The notes below the pieces were generated by a model that was not told the DNA's origin, did no database searches, and saw only the letters and a list, made by a program, of their open reading frames with translations. Below, piece by piece: positions 1 through 7,495 of a DNA stretch of 33,269 bases. Numbering within the stretch: the first letter of the stretch is position 1; the number at the start of each line of letters is the position of its first letter. The stretch is from Acidimicrobiia bacterium (lineage in GTDB: Bacteria; Actinomycetota; Acidimicrobiia; IMCC26256; JAENVU01): the NCBI GenBank assembly GCA_025361725.1, contig JANYJV010000097.1:1-33269 (forward strand), written 5' to 3'. A program made the position numbers and the translations under genes.

Positions 1-7
1 GCAATAT

Positions 8-1102
8 GTGAACGAGCACACTATGCTTGAAATCTTGGCTTTAGGTCATGTAGGTGAGTTCCAGTCGTATGCCCACCAATGGCCTGGGGAGACCCGTCAC
101 CTGGAAGGTTATGGATTGGTGGATCCCCACTCGTCCCCTCCGCAGATCAAAATCGAAATCCTACAGAACTATATACAGGAGCGAATGACTGCTCAGTTCA
201 ATCGACCCGATCAGCGTCACCGAGTTATCGATGTCAATGACACTCTGGGGGGTGACTATAAAATTGTACACCAGCTTGGCCGACCGGGAGGATATTCTGA
301 CGTCTATGCTGCAGCGGCTACCCGGGATCTCGATTTCTGCTTCTCAGGCGACCGCATCGCAATAAAGGTGCTACGACCAGAGCCTAACTTGAGTGTGGTT
401 CGGCTAAATCGGGAAGTCGATGTGCTCCGCGATCTTGAACATCCGAACATAGTCAAACTCTTTGACTATGGGACGGACGCCGACACTGGGCGGCAGTACA
501 TCGTGATGGAACTACTTGACGGCTTACCGCTTTCAGAGCGTTGCAAGATCTCCTTCAGGCTGGAGGAGGATGAGTGTGTGGGAATAGCGCGGCAGTTGTT
601 GGGTGCTCTAGCGTATATGCACCCAGACGAGGAGCGAGTTGCCGAGATCAGGCGACAGGGCGAGCTGGAAGGTGCGGACTTCGACGCCTTACTGCGCGCA
701 CGAAATGGCTACATTCATCGCGATATCAAGCCCGACAATATTGTCCTGGTTAACCAGCGCGGTCCTGTGCTTATCGACTTCAACATTGCGTCAAGGTCTG
801 GCGATGAGCGTCGAACTCAGTCCGAGACCGAAGGATACCGGAGACCCGAACTGGCCCTCTCACGATGGGAGCCGGAAGACGACTTGTACGCGCTAGGAGT
901 CACGCTTGCCCAGGCGCTTCTGGGCATCCCTTTCGTCGGCGGATCGCCCCAGTCGCCTGGAGAAGAAATTGCCGACTTGAAGTCTCAGGTCGAAGCGGCA
1001 AGCGACCGAATAGGCCCGATGATTGTTCGACTTCTGTCGGCTGGCGGCGAAGACGGCTTCGGTACAGCGCGGGACGCCCTCGCCTTTTTGGCGAACGTGT
1101 AG
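8..1102 (+). CDS. Ser/Thr protein kinase domain protein with winged-helix-like N-terminal part (probably 5'-partial)
   Basis: The kinase domain spans about residues 84-330, numbered from the GTG at position 8. It has a glycine loop (GRPGGYSDVY), IAIK with Lys120, a C-helix Glu136, YIHRDIKPDN with Asp239 and Asn244, and a metal-binding motif that reads DFN rather than DFG (258-260). GYRRPE and DDLYALGVTL follow. An unusual insert of about 30 residues (205-234) lies just before the HRD loop. Residues 1-60, with QWPGETRHLEGYGLVD, look like a winged-helix end of a STAND/AAA-type protein. The frame stays open to the window edge, so the true N-terminus, perhaps an ATPase, may lie to the left. The gene is visibly AT-richer than the rest and uses TTA leucine codons (12, 173, 228), which suggests transfer. 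It probably phosphorylates Ser/Thr in a defence or signalling role; only the kinase call is firm. Confidence 0.85.
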   Translation: MNEHTMLEILALGHVGEFQSYAHQWPGETRHLEGYGLVDPHSSPPQIKIEILQNYIQERMTAQFNRPDQRHRVIDVNDTLGGDYKIVHQLGRPGGYSDVYAAAATRDLDFCFSGDRIAIKVLRPEPNLSVVRLNREVDVLRDLEHPNIVKLFDYGTDADTGRQYIVMELLDGLPLSERCKISFRLEEDECVGIARQLLGALAYMHPDEERVAEIRRQGELEGADFDALLRARNGYIHRDIKPDNIVLVNQRGPVLIDFNIASRSGDERRTQSETEGYRRPELALSRWEPEDDLYALGVTLAQALLGIPFVGGSPQSPGEEIADLKSQVEAASDRIGPMIVRLLSAGGEDGFGTARDALAFLANV

Positions 1103-1710
1103 CTGCTCGAGCCCTCTATGAGTGCTGGTCAACGCGCGTCGCGTTGCTTCAACCAGTGAGACGCGAACTTGCGACGTCAGCGCCAAGCCGGGGCCACCGC
1201 TAGAAGCTTGTCCCGCGGGTGCCGGCTCAGATGGCAGTGAGAATCAGAGAAGCTGGTGGTCACGGCGAAGCCCGATCTGCCAGCAACGTCTTGTCGGGTG
1301 AACGCCTCGATGTTCAGCTCCGAGGAGGCCGCGACAACGAGCTACTCGCGGTGAAGACGCGGGTGCACCGTGGTGTCATGCGTCGACGGTGGCGGAGCGG
1401 GCCTCGTAACTGATCGGCATCCCTACTTTCGTTCCTACAACTCGACCGCGCGGGGTGCAGTGGGTCCGACGGTGTGGAGAATCGGCGCAGGTCAGCGGAC
1501 CGGAGCCGCACACGCAGACGGGCCAAGAGGAACTACACGGTCGCGGATGCTAGGTCCGCGGTGCCGTTGTCCGATCAGCGCACTCGGCGCGACGCGCTCG
1601 AGCGATTTCGACACTGCGCGAACCGTCGTACGACGTCGAGCGACCGCGTCGCGAGTACCGAGGATCCGAATTCTCGGCGGACTGCTGTCGTGGGGTGTCA
1701 GCCTTCCCTC
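1103..1710. other. 608-bp gap without a supportable gene
   Basis: Short open frames occur on both strands, but none shows domain-like composition, a convincing ribosome site or a recognisable motif. The frame of the next gene is open back to 1474, but that stretch is arginine-rich and low-complexity and reads like untranslated sequence. The composition changes here from the AT-richer kinase gene to GC-rich sequence, so a recombination joint is possible. Confidence 0.5.
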
Positions 1711-2745
1711 ATGAGTCTTGTGTTCACGTCGGACTTCCTGGATGAGTTGGAGCGCCGCTACGACAACCGGAGGAGTTGGGAACAGCCTGACGTGTACTTC
1801 TTGGCCACAAGTCCCGAGCGCGCAACCGAGCGCGAATGGATCGAACATCAAGTCGCCGAACTCGATTCCGACGCTCGCGCCAAGGTCATCCCGAAGTTGC
1901 GAAGCGACGATCACTGGGTTGCGACGTTCCATGAGCTCTCTGTGCTCGCGGTACTTCGAGACGCATGGCTGGAACCAACATACGAATCGATCCTGGCCGG
2001 CACCGATCTGACCCCGGACATCCTCATCGAAGGCGCGGGACGAGGAGTTGCGGTTGAGGTGTGGACCCGCCGGGTTTCTGACCGGAAGCGCAAGGAACAG
2101 GTTGGTTGGCGCGAGTTGTGCGGGCGACTCAGCCCTATACCTTCTGGTCTCGGTCTTCGGGTCGAGGCCACCGAGCGAGACACGGTGATTGCACCGCCCA
2201 CCGCGAGTCGCGCCAAGCAGCTCGAGCGCGAACTGAGCGTCTGGTTGCTTGGCGCGGGAACATCGGTCGGGGCGCTCTATGAGCATCCGCCGTACCGGTT
2301 CGTCGTCGCAGGAACGATTCCCTCGGTCCGGACCCTGCTTGTCCCACCGCGGCGTGGGGGGTCCGTCTCGACCGATGACGTTCTCGACGGCATCAGAGAC
2401 AAGGTGCGGCGATACGCACCCGCTCTCCGCGTTGCGGACCGCTCGCTCGTCGTTGCCGTCGCGGCCGAGACCGTACCGATAGACATGGAGCTCATCCGTG
2501 CCGCTCTGCGCGGGAGCCAGTCGACCTCGGTGACCTTCGGTCCGTTTGACAGCGGACTGCTCGCGGATCACAGCGTGCAGCTCCGCAAGGATGATGTGCC
2601 GCCACGATTCGACCCGACACTCGCGGCTGTCGCGTGGCTAAGCGTTCCCGGCCCCGAGCCGCGACTCGAGGTCTTCGCAAACGCGTCCGCGCGCTACCCG
2701 TTGGAGTTGCCAACCACCGACATGATGACCCCGCAAATCGCGTAG
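1711..2745 (+). CDS. Hypothetical protein with PD-(D/E)XK-nuclease-like core
   Basis: This is a 344-residue protein starting at the ATG at 1711. I do not recognise a named family. Residues 69-120 have the layout of a PD-(D/E)XK fold: a helix with Glu75 (FHEL), then TPDILIEG with Asp103, then a strand VAVEVWTR with Glu116. The usual motif lysine is replaced by Trp118 (EVW), as happens in divergent members. The rest is a mixed alpha/beta region without transmembrane segments. It lies downstream of the kinase gene on the same strand and just before a tRNA-derived repeat, so it belongs to the accessory region. A DNA- or RNA-cleaving effector role is inference. The upstream extension to 1474 is rejected as non-coding-like. 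Confidence 0.7.
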   Translation: MSLVFTSDFLDELERRYDNRRSWEQPDVYFLATSPERATEREWIEHQVAELDSDARAKVIPKLRSDDHWVATFHELSVLAVLRDAWLEPTYESILAGTDLTPDILIEGAGRGVAVEVWTRRVSDRKRKEQVGWRELCGRLSPIPSGLGLRVEATERDTVIAPPTASRAKQLERELSVWLLGAGTSVGALYEHPPYRFVVAGTIPSVRTLLVPPRRGGSVSTDDVLDGIRDKVRRYAPALRVADRSLVVAVAAETVPIDMELIRAALRGSQSTSVTFGPFDSGLLADHSVQLRKDDVPPRFDPTLAAVAWLSVPGPEPRLEVFANASARYPLELPTTDMMTPQIA

Positions 2746-2828
2746 CGCCGAGTCGGGGAGCAGGCGTTCCGTCGGAGCGGGCTCCAACTGTGACGAGGCC
2801 GCGGTAGCGCCATCGAGAGCTGCATCCA

Positions 2829-3032
2829 TCTTGCTAACGCCTTGCTAACGAACTCCACGCAACGCGGTCGCGCGATGCGGATGCCGTGGACGAACGGTCG
2901 CGCGAAGTCCCTGCTCAGGGGATCGCGGCGGATTCCAACGCGCGCCGTAGACGTACGAGCCGCGGCTTAAACCCGCCGGCTCCGTAATGGAGCGTGAGAG
3001 TTCGAATCTCTCTCCGGGCATGCTGACCAGCA
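2829..3032 (+). repeat. att-like module, copy A (204 bp)
   Basis: This copy aligns without gaps to 4327-4530, with about 28 mismatches in 204 positions (about 86% identity). It opens with two copies of TTGCTAACG (2831 and 2842), has a variable middle, and ends with a tRNA 3' half (2964-3020) and the short inverted repeat TGCTG-AC-CAGCA. The arrangement resembles a recombinase arm site followed by a tRNA attachment core. Confidence 0.8.
2964..3020 (+). tRNA. tRNA 3'-half fragment, probably Leu(UAA) (not functional)
   Basis: It reads as anticodon loop CTTAAAC, 3' anticodon strand CCGCC, a long variable arm GCTCC-GTAAT-GGAGC, a T arm GAGAG-TTCGAAT-CTCTC and acceptor strand TCCGGGC plus A. The long variable arm and UAA anticodon point to tRNA-Leu. 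No GCCCGGA 5' acceptor or D arm lies upstream, so this is only a fragment, as left by site-specific integration into a tRNA gene. Confidence 0.7.
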
Positions 3033-3261
3033 GAAAGCTCTCACTCTTCCGGCCGTTCGCGACGTGGGGAGTACCGACTCCGCCTCCGGAGTAGAGCCAT
3101 CTGTCGGTCTTGCCGAAGGGCATCTCTTGGGGCGCGCCGTCGACGCGCCGCGGTCGGGAGAGCGTGTCCATCGAAACGGTCGCGGCGTGAGCGCCGCTCG
3201 CTCGAATAGTGTCGTCAAGAGGAGCGGCGCCGAGAGTGTCGTCCAGTCGCAGGGTGGTGCG

Positions 3262-4230
3262 GTGAAGTCTTTCGACGAACTATCGCCCCGCGGGCAGCGC
3301 GAGCGCATGCGGCGGTTCGGCCGTCGAGCACTTGCTCCCTACGGGATCGACGCCGACGTCGACCTGAGATTTGTCGCCGCCTCGTTCAACACCATCTTTC
3401 GAGTGCACCAAAATCCTCGCAGCGCGGCTTTGCGGATCGGACCGCCGGAGCGGATCCACGCCGAACGCACCGAGTTCGTCGAAGCGGCATGGATACGGGC
3501 GCTGAGAGCAGACAAGGTCGCGCAGCCTCCGGACGTGATCGAAACCCGGGACGGCTCGCCCGTGTCCTCCTGTTCGATGCCGGGTGTGCCCGCCGAACGT
3601 TCCTGCATGCTCTTCGAGTGGGTACCTGGCGTTACCTTGAGCAAGCGGATCAGCGTCGAACGGGTGCGGGGTATGGGGCAACTCTCGGCAAGGTTGCACC
3701 AGCACGGAGCCGATACGCCGCCGTCGGTCCAACGGTCGGTGCTCGTGGCGGACCGAGTTCTGTACTGGCGTGTCGAGAATCGTCTCCACGAGCTCGGACC
3801 GATGATGCTCGAAGCCTTCGACCGTGCCACCGCGAGCATCGAAGCGCTTTGGGCTGCTCCGCCAAGCCCGCCGCAGCTTCTCCATGGCGATCTCACGCTG
3901 CACAACGTGATGATCGACGAAGATCGCCTGATCCCAATCGACTTCCAGGACGCCGTCTGGGGTCTCGACGTGCAGGACTTGGCCCTGTCCATGGTGTCCT
4001 TGGGCAGGGCCGACAGTTCAGATGATCTTGGCGCCGCATTCCGGTTGGGCTATGAGTCGGTTCGGCCGTGGCCTGACCTTTCACCGGAGCTGCTCGCCAC
4101 CCTTTGCGCAGCGCGGCGTCTTCATCAGCTCAACCTGTCTCTGACGCTCCGCAAACCTGGCCTCGATGCATTCGTCGATCGCATGGAGAACCTCATCGAG
4201 CGTTGGCTACGTAGCCCGCGTGAACTGTGA
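3262..4230 (+). CDS. Aminoglycoside-phosphotransferase-family (APH) kinase
   Basis: This is a 322-residue protein if started at the GTG at 3262, which follows AGGGTGG at 3251; the frame is open further upstream but unlikely to be coding there. The APH/choline-kinase signature is clear: LLHGDLTLHNVMID (His208, Asp210, Asn215) forms the catalytic loop, and IPIDFQD (Asp227) binds the metal. AALRIG supplies the N-lobe nucleotide-contact strand. The family phosphorylates hydroxyls of small molecules such as antibiotics, homoserine or sugars. The substrate cannot be told from sequence. It is the only gene between the two 204-bp att-like modules, so it is probably the sole cargo of a small integrated unit. 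Confidence 0.85.
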   Translation: MKSFDELSPRGQRERMRRFGRRALAPYGIDADVDLRFVAASFNTIFRVHQNPRSAALRIGPPERIHAERTEFVEAAWIRALRADKVAQPPDVIETRDGSPVSSCSMPGVPAERSCMLFEWVPGVTLSKRISVERVRGMGQLSARLHQHGADTPPSVQRSVLVADRVLYWRVENRLHELGPMMLEAFDRATASIEALWAAPPSPPQLLHGDLTLHNVMIDEDRLIPIDFQDAVWGLDVQDLALSMVSLGRADSSDDLGAAFRLGYESVRPWPDLSPELLATLCAARRLHQLNLSLTLRKPGLDAFVDRMENLIERWLRSPREL

Positions 4231-4326
4231 CGAGCAGGCGCTCGTTGCGGCGCTGCTGCCCGTCATGCATCTCAGTCTCGCCTCGTCCGGGGCGTCACCG
4301 CGACCGGTACGCGGTACGGAGATCGG

Positions 4327-4530
4327 TCTTGCTAACGCCTTGCTAACGAGCTGCGCGCAACGCGGTCGCGCGGCGCAGACTCGACGGACAAGTGGTCGCG
4401 CGAAGTCCCTGCTCAGGCCGTCGCCGTGGATTCCAGCGCGCGCCGTAGACGCGCGGGCCGGGGCTTAAACCCGCCGGCTTCGTAATGGAGCGTGAGGGTT
4501 CGAATCCCTCTCCGGGCACGCTGACCAGCA
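4327..4530 (+). repeat. att-like module, copy B (204 bp)
   Basis: This is the second copy of the 2829-3032 module, in direct orientation and exactly 1498 bp downstream. The TTGCTAACG doublet is at 4329 and 4340, the tRNA 3' half at 4462-4518, and the CTGACCAGCA tail at 4521-4530. Mismatches concentrate in the middle, while the arm doublet and the tRNA part are best conserved. Confidence 0.8.
4462..4518 (+). tRNA. tRNA 3'-half fragment, probably Leu(UAA) (second copy)
   Basis: It has the same layout as 2964-3020: CTTAAAC loop, long variable arm GCTTC-GTAAT-GGAGC, T arm GAGGG-TTCGAAT-CCCTC and TCCGGGCA end. T-arm pairing is intact and uses GGG/CCC rather than the GAG/CTC of copy A. The 5' half is absent. 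It is probably the outermost attachment-site remnant. Confidence 0.7.
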
Positions 4531-4574
4531 CTTATAGGTCCGGCGCTGGGCGCGGAGAGCCTCGCCGGCGTGGA

Positions 4575-4600
4575 TTTGCTCACGGCTTGCTCACGAACTC
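4575..4600 (+). repeat. Isolated arm-type doublet TTGCTCACG x2
   Basis: TTGCTCACG occurs at 4576 and 4587, the same 11-bp period as the TTGCTAACG doublets at 2831/2842 and 4329/4340, and is again followed by AACTC. No tRNA fragment follows it. It may be a diverged recombinase-binding site marking an older insertion edge. Confidence 0.55.
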
Positions 4601-4730
4601 AGCGCGACGCAGCCGGGATGGGCGGACGTGATGGACGACCGTGGACGCGAAGCCGCCCAATTTGACGCTCCGGCTCGATGGTCTCACCGCCGATGTACCC
4701 TGACGTACGAGGAAATGAAGGGAGCCGGTC

Positions 4731-4925
4731 ATGACCACAACCATGACGGACCAGTCCGACAACGTCATGAGCCGTGACGATGTTCTTCGTCTCCTCGACG
4801 AACAAGCGCGGCAATTTCTCGGCATGACCGGCGAGCAGTTCATCGACGCAGCGCGCGCTGGGACACTTCCGGATCACCCGATGGTCGCTCACCTTTGCCT
4901 GCTGGCGGGTGAGGGAGCCTGTTAG
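4731..4925 (+). CDS. Small hypothetical protein (64 aa)
   Basis: The ATG at 4731 is preceded by a strong ribosome site (AAGGGAG, about 4716-4722). The product is acidic and helical, with SRDDVLRLLDEQARQFLGMT followed by a TLPDHPMVAHL segment, so it has the look of a small conserved actinobacterial protein. I cannot name a family. It has no DNA-binding motif or membrane segment. It is the first gene outside the tRNA-fragment modules. After its TAG stop the same frame stays open to 5084 without an ATG or GTG. Confidence 0.7.
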   Translation: MTTTMTDQSDNVMSRDDVLRLLDEQARQFLGMTGEQFIDAARAGTLPDHPMVAHLCLLAGEGAC

Positions 4926-5148
4926 GTCGGACGCCGACGCGCGCCGTCGGTACGTCCACCATCTCAACATCTCGCTGAGTTGCGTCACATCTTCGACGAT
5001 CTGGCCCGTTGGCGAAGCCAGCACTCCGGGCTGTTGGCTTCTGCTCTTCAGCTCGACGCCGATCACACTCTCCCGCGGTCTTGAGCAAGGTCCCCTCTGC
5101 GAGCCGGTCGACCCCGTCTCTGACCGCAACGAACTGTTTGAGCTGTGT

Positions 5149-6315
5149 TCAACCCTTGTAGTTGAAGATCTGGGACAGGGTGTGTTCGATCGTGACGAGG
5201 TCGGCCTGGTTGGCCATGACGGTGTCGATGTCCTTGTACGCCTCGGGGTGTTCGTCGATGAGGTCGTCGGCGCGGGCCGAGTTCCAGGTGCGATCACCCA
5301 TTGCGGTGGTGAGTGAGTCGACGGTCAACGTCTTGCGCGCCTGGCTGCGGGGCATCCGACGCCACGCGCCGTGTGAGCACGAGTTGAACGACGCAGGGCT
5401 CCCCAGACCACGCACGATGTAGGAGCGCGTGCCCATGCTGCCGGGTATCACACCGCGGTCGTTCGGGCCGGCCTTGATCGCACCCTTGCGCGTGATCCAG
5501 ATGTCGCGACCGTGGTGGTGCTCCATAGCGGTGTAGCTGTGGTGACAGTTGATCCGGTCGGCCTCGACCGCATCGGGTGTCAGTTCGAGAACCTCCGCGA
5601 GCGATCGGACGAGTTCGTCCATCATCCGCTCCCGGTTCGCGGCCGCGTAGGCCTGGGACCACATCAAGTCCTCGATATAGACCTTGAACTCCGTGGTGCC
5701 CTGCGGCAAGTACGCGAGATCCGGGTCCTCGAGGGGAATGAAGTAGGTCTCCGCGAGCCGCTGCGCGACCTTGATGTGCTTCTGTGCAAGACGATTGCCG
5801 ATGCCGCGCGATCCTGAGTGCAACACGAGCCACACACCATCGGACTCGTCGGCGCAGACCTCCACGAAGTGGTTGCCCGAACCGAGAGTTCCGAACTGCT
5901 CCAGGGTGGTGCGCTCCTGCTTGGCGTCGAAGTCAGAGCGATCGTGCGCGCCGAACCAGGCGAGCGCAGCATCGCTGCGGTGGTCGTGGCCCTCGCCGAC
6001 GCCGGCGGGGATCCGGGCCTCGGCCAAGCTCATGAGCGCGTCGAGTGAATTGGGCAAGTCCGCAGCCGACTGATGGGTCTGCACCGCGACCATGCCGCAT
6101 CCGATGTCGACGCCGACGGCCGCGGGGATGATCGCTCCGGCCGTGGGGATGACCGAGCCGACGAAGGCGCCCTTGCCGAAGTGCGCGTCCGGCATTAACG
6201 CAACGTGACCGGCGACGAACGGAAGGCGGCTCGCGCGCTCGGCTTGCGCCAACGCCTCAGGCTCAATGTCGTCCGACCACACGAGCAACTTCTTCGACTG
6301 GTGGTGCGGGCTCAT
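5149..6315 (-). CDS. rtcB: RNA-splicing ligase RtcB (bacterial type)
   Basis: RtcB joins RNA 2',3'-cyclic phosphate or 3'-phosphate ends to 5'-OH ends using GTP and Mn2+. The 388-residue length fits the E. coli-type enzyme. Diagnostic motifs run in order: VGVDIGCGM (Cys73), GTLGSGNHF (His149), LHSGSRGIGN (His166), INCHHSY, WITRKGAI, IPGSMGTRSYIVRGLG and SCSHGAWRRM (His315, the guanylylated histidine). Trp318 stands where E. coli RtcB has Gly (HGAGR), a point to check. The ATG at 6315 is chosen because homology begins a few residues later; the frame is open to 6672 but upstream sequence is not RtcB-like. It lies downstream of the decarboxylase-family gene on the same strand (82-bp gap). No RtcA or archease is seen here. 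Confidence 0.97.
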   Translation of the reverse strand: MSPHHQSKKLLVWSDDIEPEALAQAERASRLPFVAGHVALMPDAHFGKGAFVGSVIPTAGAIIPAAVGVDIGCGMVAVQTHQSAADLPNSLDALMSLAEARIPAGVGEGHDHRSDAALAWFGAHDRSDFDAKQERTTLEQFGTLGSGNHFVEVCADESDGVWLVLHSGSRGIGNRLAQKHIKVAQRLAETYFIPLEDPDLAYLPQGTTEFKVYIEDLMWSQAYAAANRERMMDELVRSLAEVLELTPDAVEADRINCHHSYTAMEHHHGRDIWITRKGAIKAGPNDRGVIPGSMGTRSYIVRGLGSPASFNSCSHGAWRRMPRSQARKTLTVDSLTTAMGDRTWNSARADDLIDEHPEAYKDIDTVMANQADLVTIEHTLSQIFNYKG

Positions 6316-6397
6316 GTGCTTCAGCCTGACCGAGCGCGCCTCGGCCTCGGCCCGACTTCTCAGCGGTTCCGCTCCCGATTCCGACGCGGACCACTCC

Positions 6398-7099
6398 CTA
6401 CACGGGGCGGCCGAGCAAGAACGTGGCGGAGAGATCTTCGCCCCAGCTACAGAAGTCGGGGACGGTCGGGAGGCCGAGCGATCGGAGCTCGTCGGCGATC
6501 TGGCCGGCTCCCAACTCCACGCGAACGTCGCTCGGTTCGACGACGCCTCGCCCGAGTTCGATGTCGAGCGGCGTGCCGTAGGGAACGCCGTCGAGGTAGG
6601 AGTAGCTCGCTGCCTCCATGCGCGTGCGAGGACCGGTTGGTTGCGCGATGGGGGATTCGACGGTGAGCGCAAGGGTGTCGCCCTGCCAGAGTTCGCAGCG
6701 CACGGCGTTGTCTTGGTAGCTCACGTCGATTCGTTCGACGGTCTTCGGGAATCCCATGACGGCGTTCCCGGCCGCGCACGTGAATTCCTGATCTACCGGC
6801 ATTCGGTAGACGAACGAGCCGATGACGTCGGCGGGCGCGCCGACCGGGCGAGCCAGAAATCCGAAGTTGACTTCGTTGTAGTCACCCCAGGGGTTGTCGC
6901 GGTAGTCACAGACACTCACGATGAGCTGCGCAATGCCGTCACCAACTTCGACGAGCTCGAACGCTTCACCGGGAAGCAAGGGTGACGCGGCGGACGCCGC
7001 GACGCTGAATCCCAGCGTGATGGCGTTGAACGCGCGGACCTCCATCGGGAACGTGATCGGGCGCCCTTGGATCTCGCCCCATTCGATTGCGCTGCTCAT
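6398..7099 (-). CDS. Acetoacetate decarboxylase-family protein (ADC-like)
   Basis: This is a 233-residue protein. The ATG at 7099 follows GAGGAG with 6-nt spacing. ADC-fold signatures are DYNEVNFGFLARPV and AVMGFPKTVERI, where the lysine of GFPK matches the Schiff-base lysine of acetoacetate decarboxylase. The family includes true decarboxylases and many enzymes acting on other beta-keto acids, so the substrate is unknown. The gene is divergent from a broken TetR regulator, and two perfect palindromes (7210-7220 and 7225-7237) lie between them. The original control was probably repression by that TetR protein. RtcB follows downstream. Confidence 0.85.
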   Translation of the reverse strand: MSSAIEWGEIQGRPITFPMEVRAFNAITLGFSVAASAASPLLPGEAFELVEVGDGIAQLIVSVCDYRDNPWGDYNEVNFGFLARPVGAPADVIGSFVYRMPVDQEFTCAAGNAVMGFPKTVERIDVSYQDNAVRCELWQGDTLALTVESPIAQPTGPRTRMEAASYSYLDGVPYGTPLDIELGRGVVEPSDVRVELGAGQIADELRSLGLPTVPDFCSWGEDLSATFLLGRPV

Positions 7100-7209
7100 T
7101 GCGTACTCCTCGTGCTCCGGGGCGGCGGGGGTGTCCGCCGCTCGCCATCGTGGTCGACCCCGCATACGAGCCGCCACCTCGCGCGAATGCCCCTTGCCGG
7201 AGAGTTCGA

Positions 7210-7237
7210 TCAATGATTGAGAAACTATCGACGATAG
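7210..7237. promoter_or_regulatory. Two adjacent palindromes, probable TetR operator
   Basis: TCAAT-G-ATTGA (7210-7220) and CTATCG-A-CGATAG (7225-7237) are both perfect inverted repeats, centred 16 bp apart, between the divergent ADC-family gene and the TetR remnant. Position and symmetry fit an operator for a dimeric TetR regulator. Confidence 0.6.
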
Positions 7238-7250
7238 GCAACGTGACGCA

Positions 7251-7495
7251 GTGAACTCGGGAAGCGGAGTCGATCGGACTCAGCGTCGACACGAGGCCAA
7301 ACAGGCTGCGATCGTGACCGAGGCGTGGACCCGTGCCCGCAGGGACGGGCTGGCGGCACTTCCGCTGCGGGGACCTGGGAACGAGTCGATCTGCGCCAAC
7401 CGTCGCTCTACGCCCATTTCGATTCGAAGCTGGCGTTGTACGACGCGATGTACGTGGACGGGTACCGCCAGATGACAACCGCGCGAGCTGCACGG
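7251..7495 (+). pseudogene. TetR-family regulator, frameshifted and truncated
   Basis: Translation from the GTG at 7251 gives a TetR-like first helix region (AAIVTEAWTRARRDGLAALP) up to about 7370. The helix-turn-helix recognition part (RVDLRQPSLYAHFDSK, then LALYDAMYVDGYRQM) continues in another frame. One base appears to be missing around 7371-7379. After about 7490 no TetR ligand-binding domain follows. It would have regulated the divergent ADC-family gene. A single-base sequencing error could explain the frameshift but not the missing C-terminal domain. Confidence 0.7.

Noticed and set aside
1492-2571. Minus-strand 359-codon frame opposite the PD-(D/E)XK-like gene
   Set aside because: Its composition is Arg-rich and irregular; the plus-strand frame has a nuclease-like core.
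2845-3308. Minus-strand ORFs with the GERFELSRS-type phrase over the tRNA fragments (also at 4343-4531)
   Set aside because: These are known false ORFs produced by reading tRNA-derived sequence backwards.
2964-4518. Complete tRNA genes at the two fragments
   Set aside because: The 5' acceptor strand, D arm and half of the anticodon stem are missing at both sites.
4926-5084. Antitoxin/toxin pair with the 64-aa gene
   Set aside because: There is no start codon other than TTG, no toxin motif and no overlap typical of such pairs; kept only as a low-interest finding.
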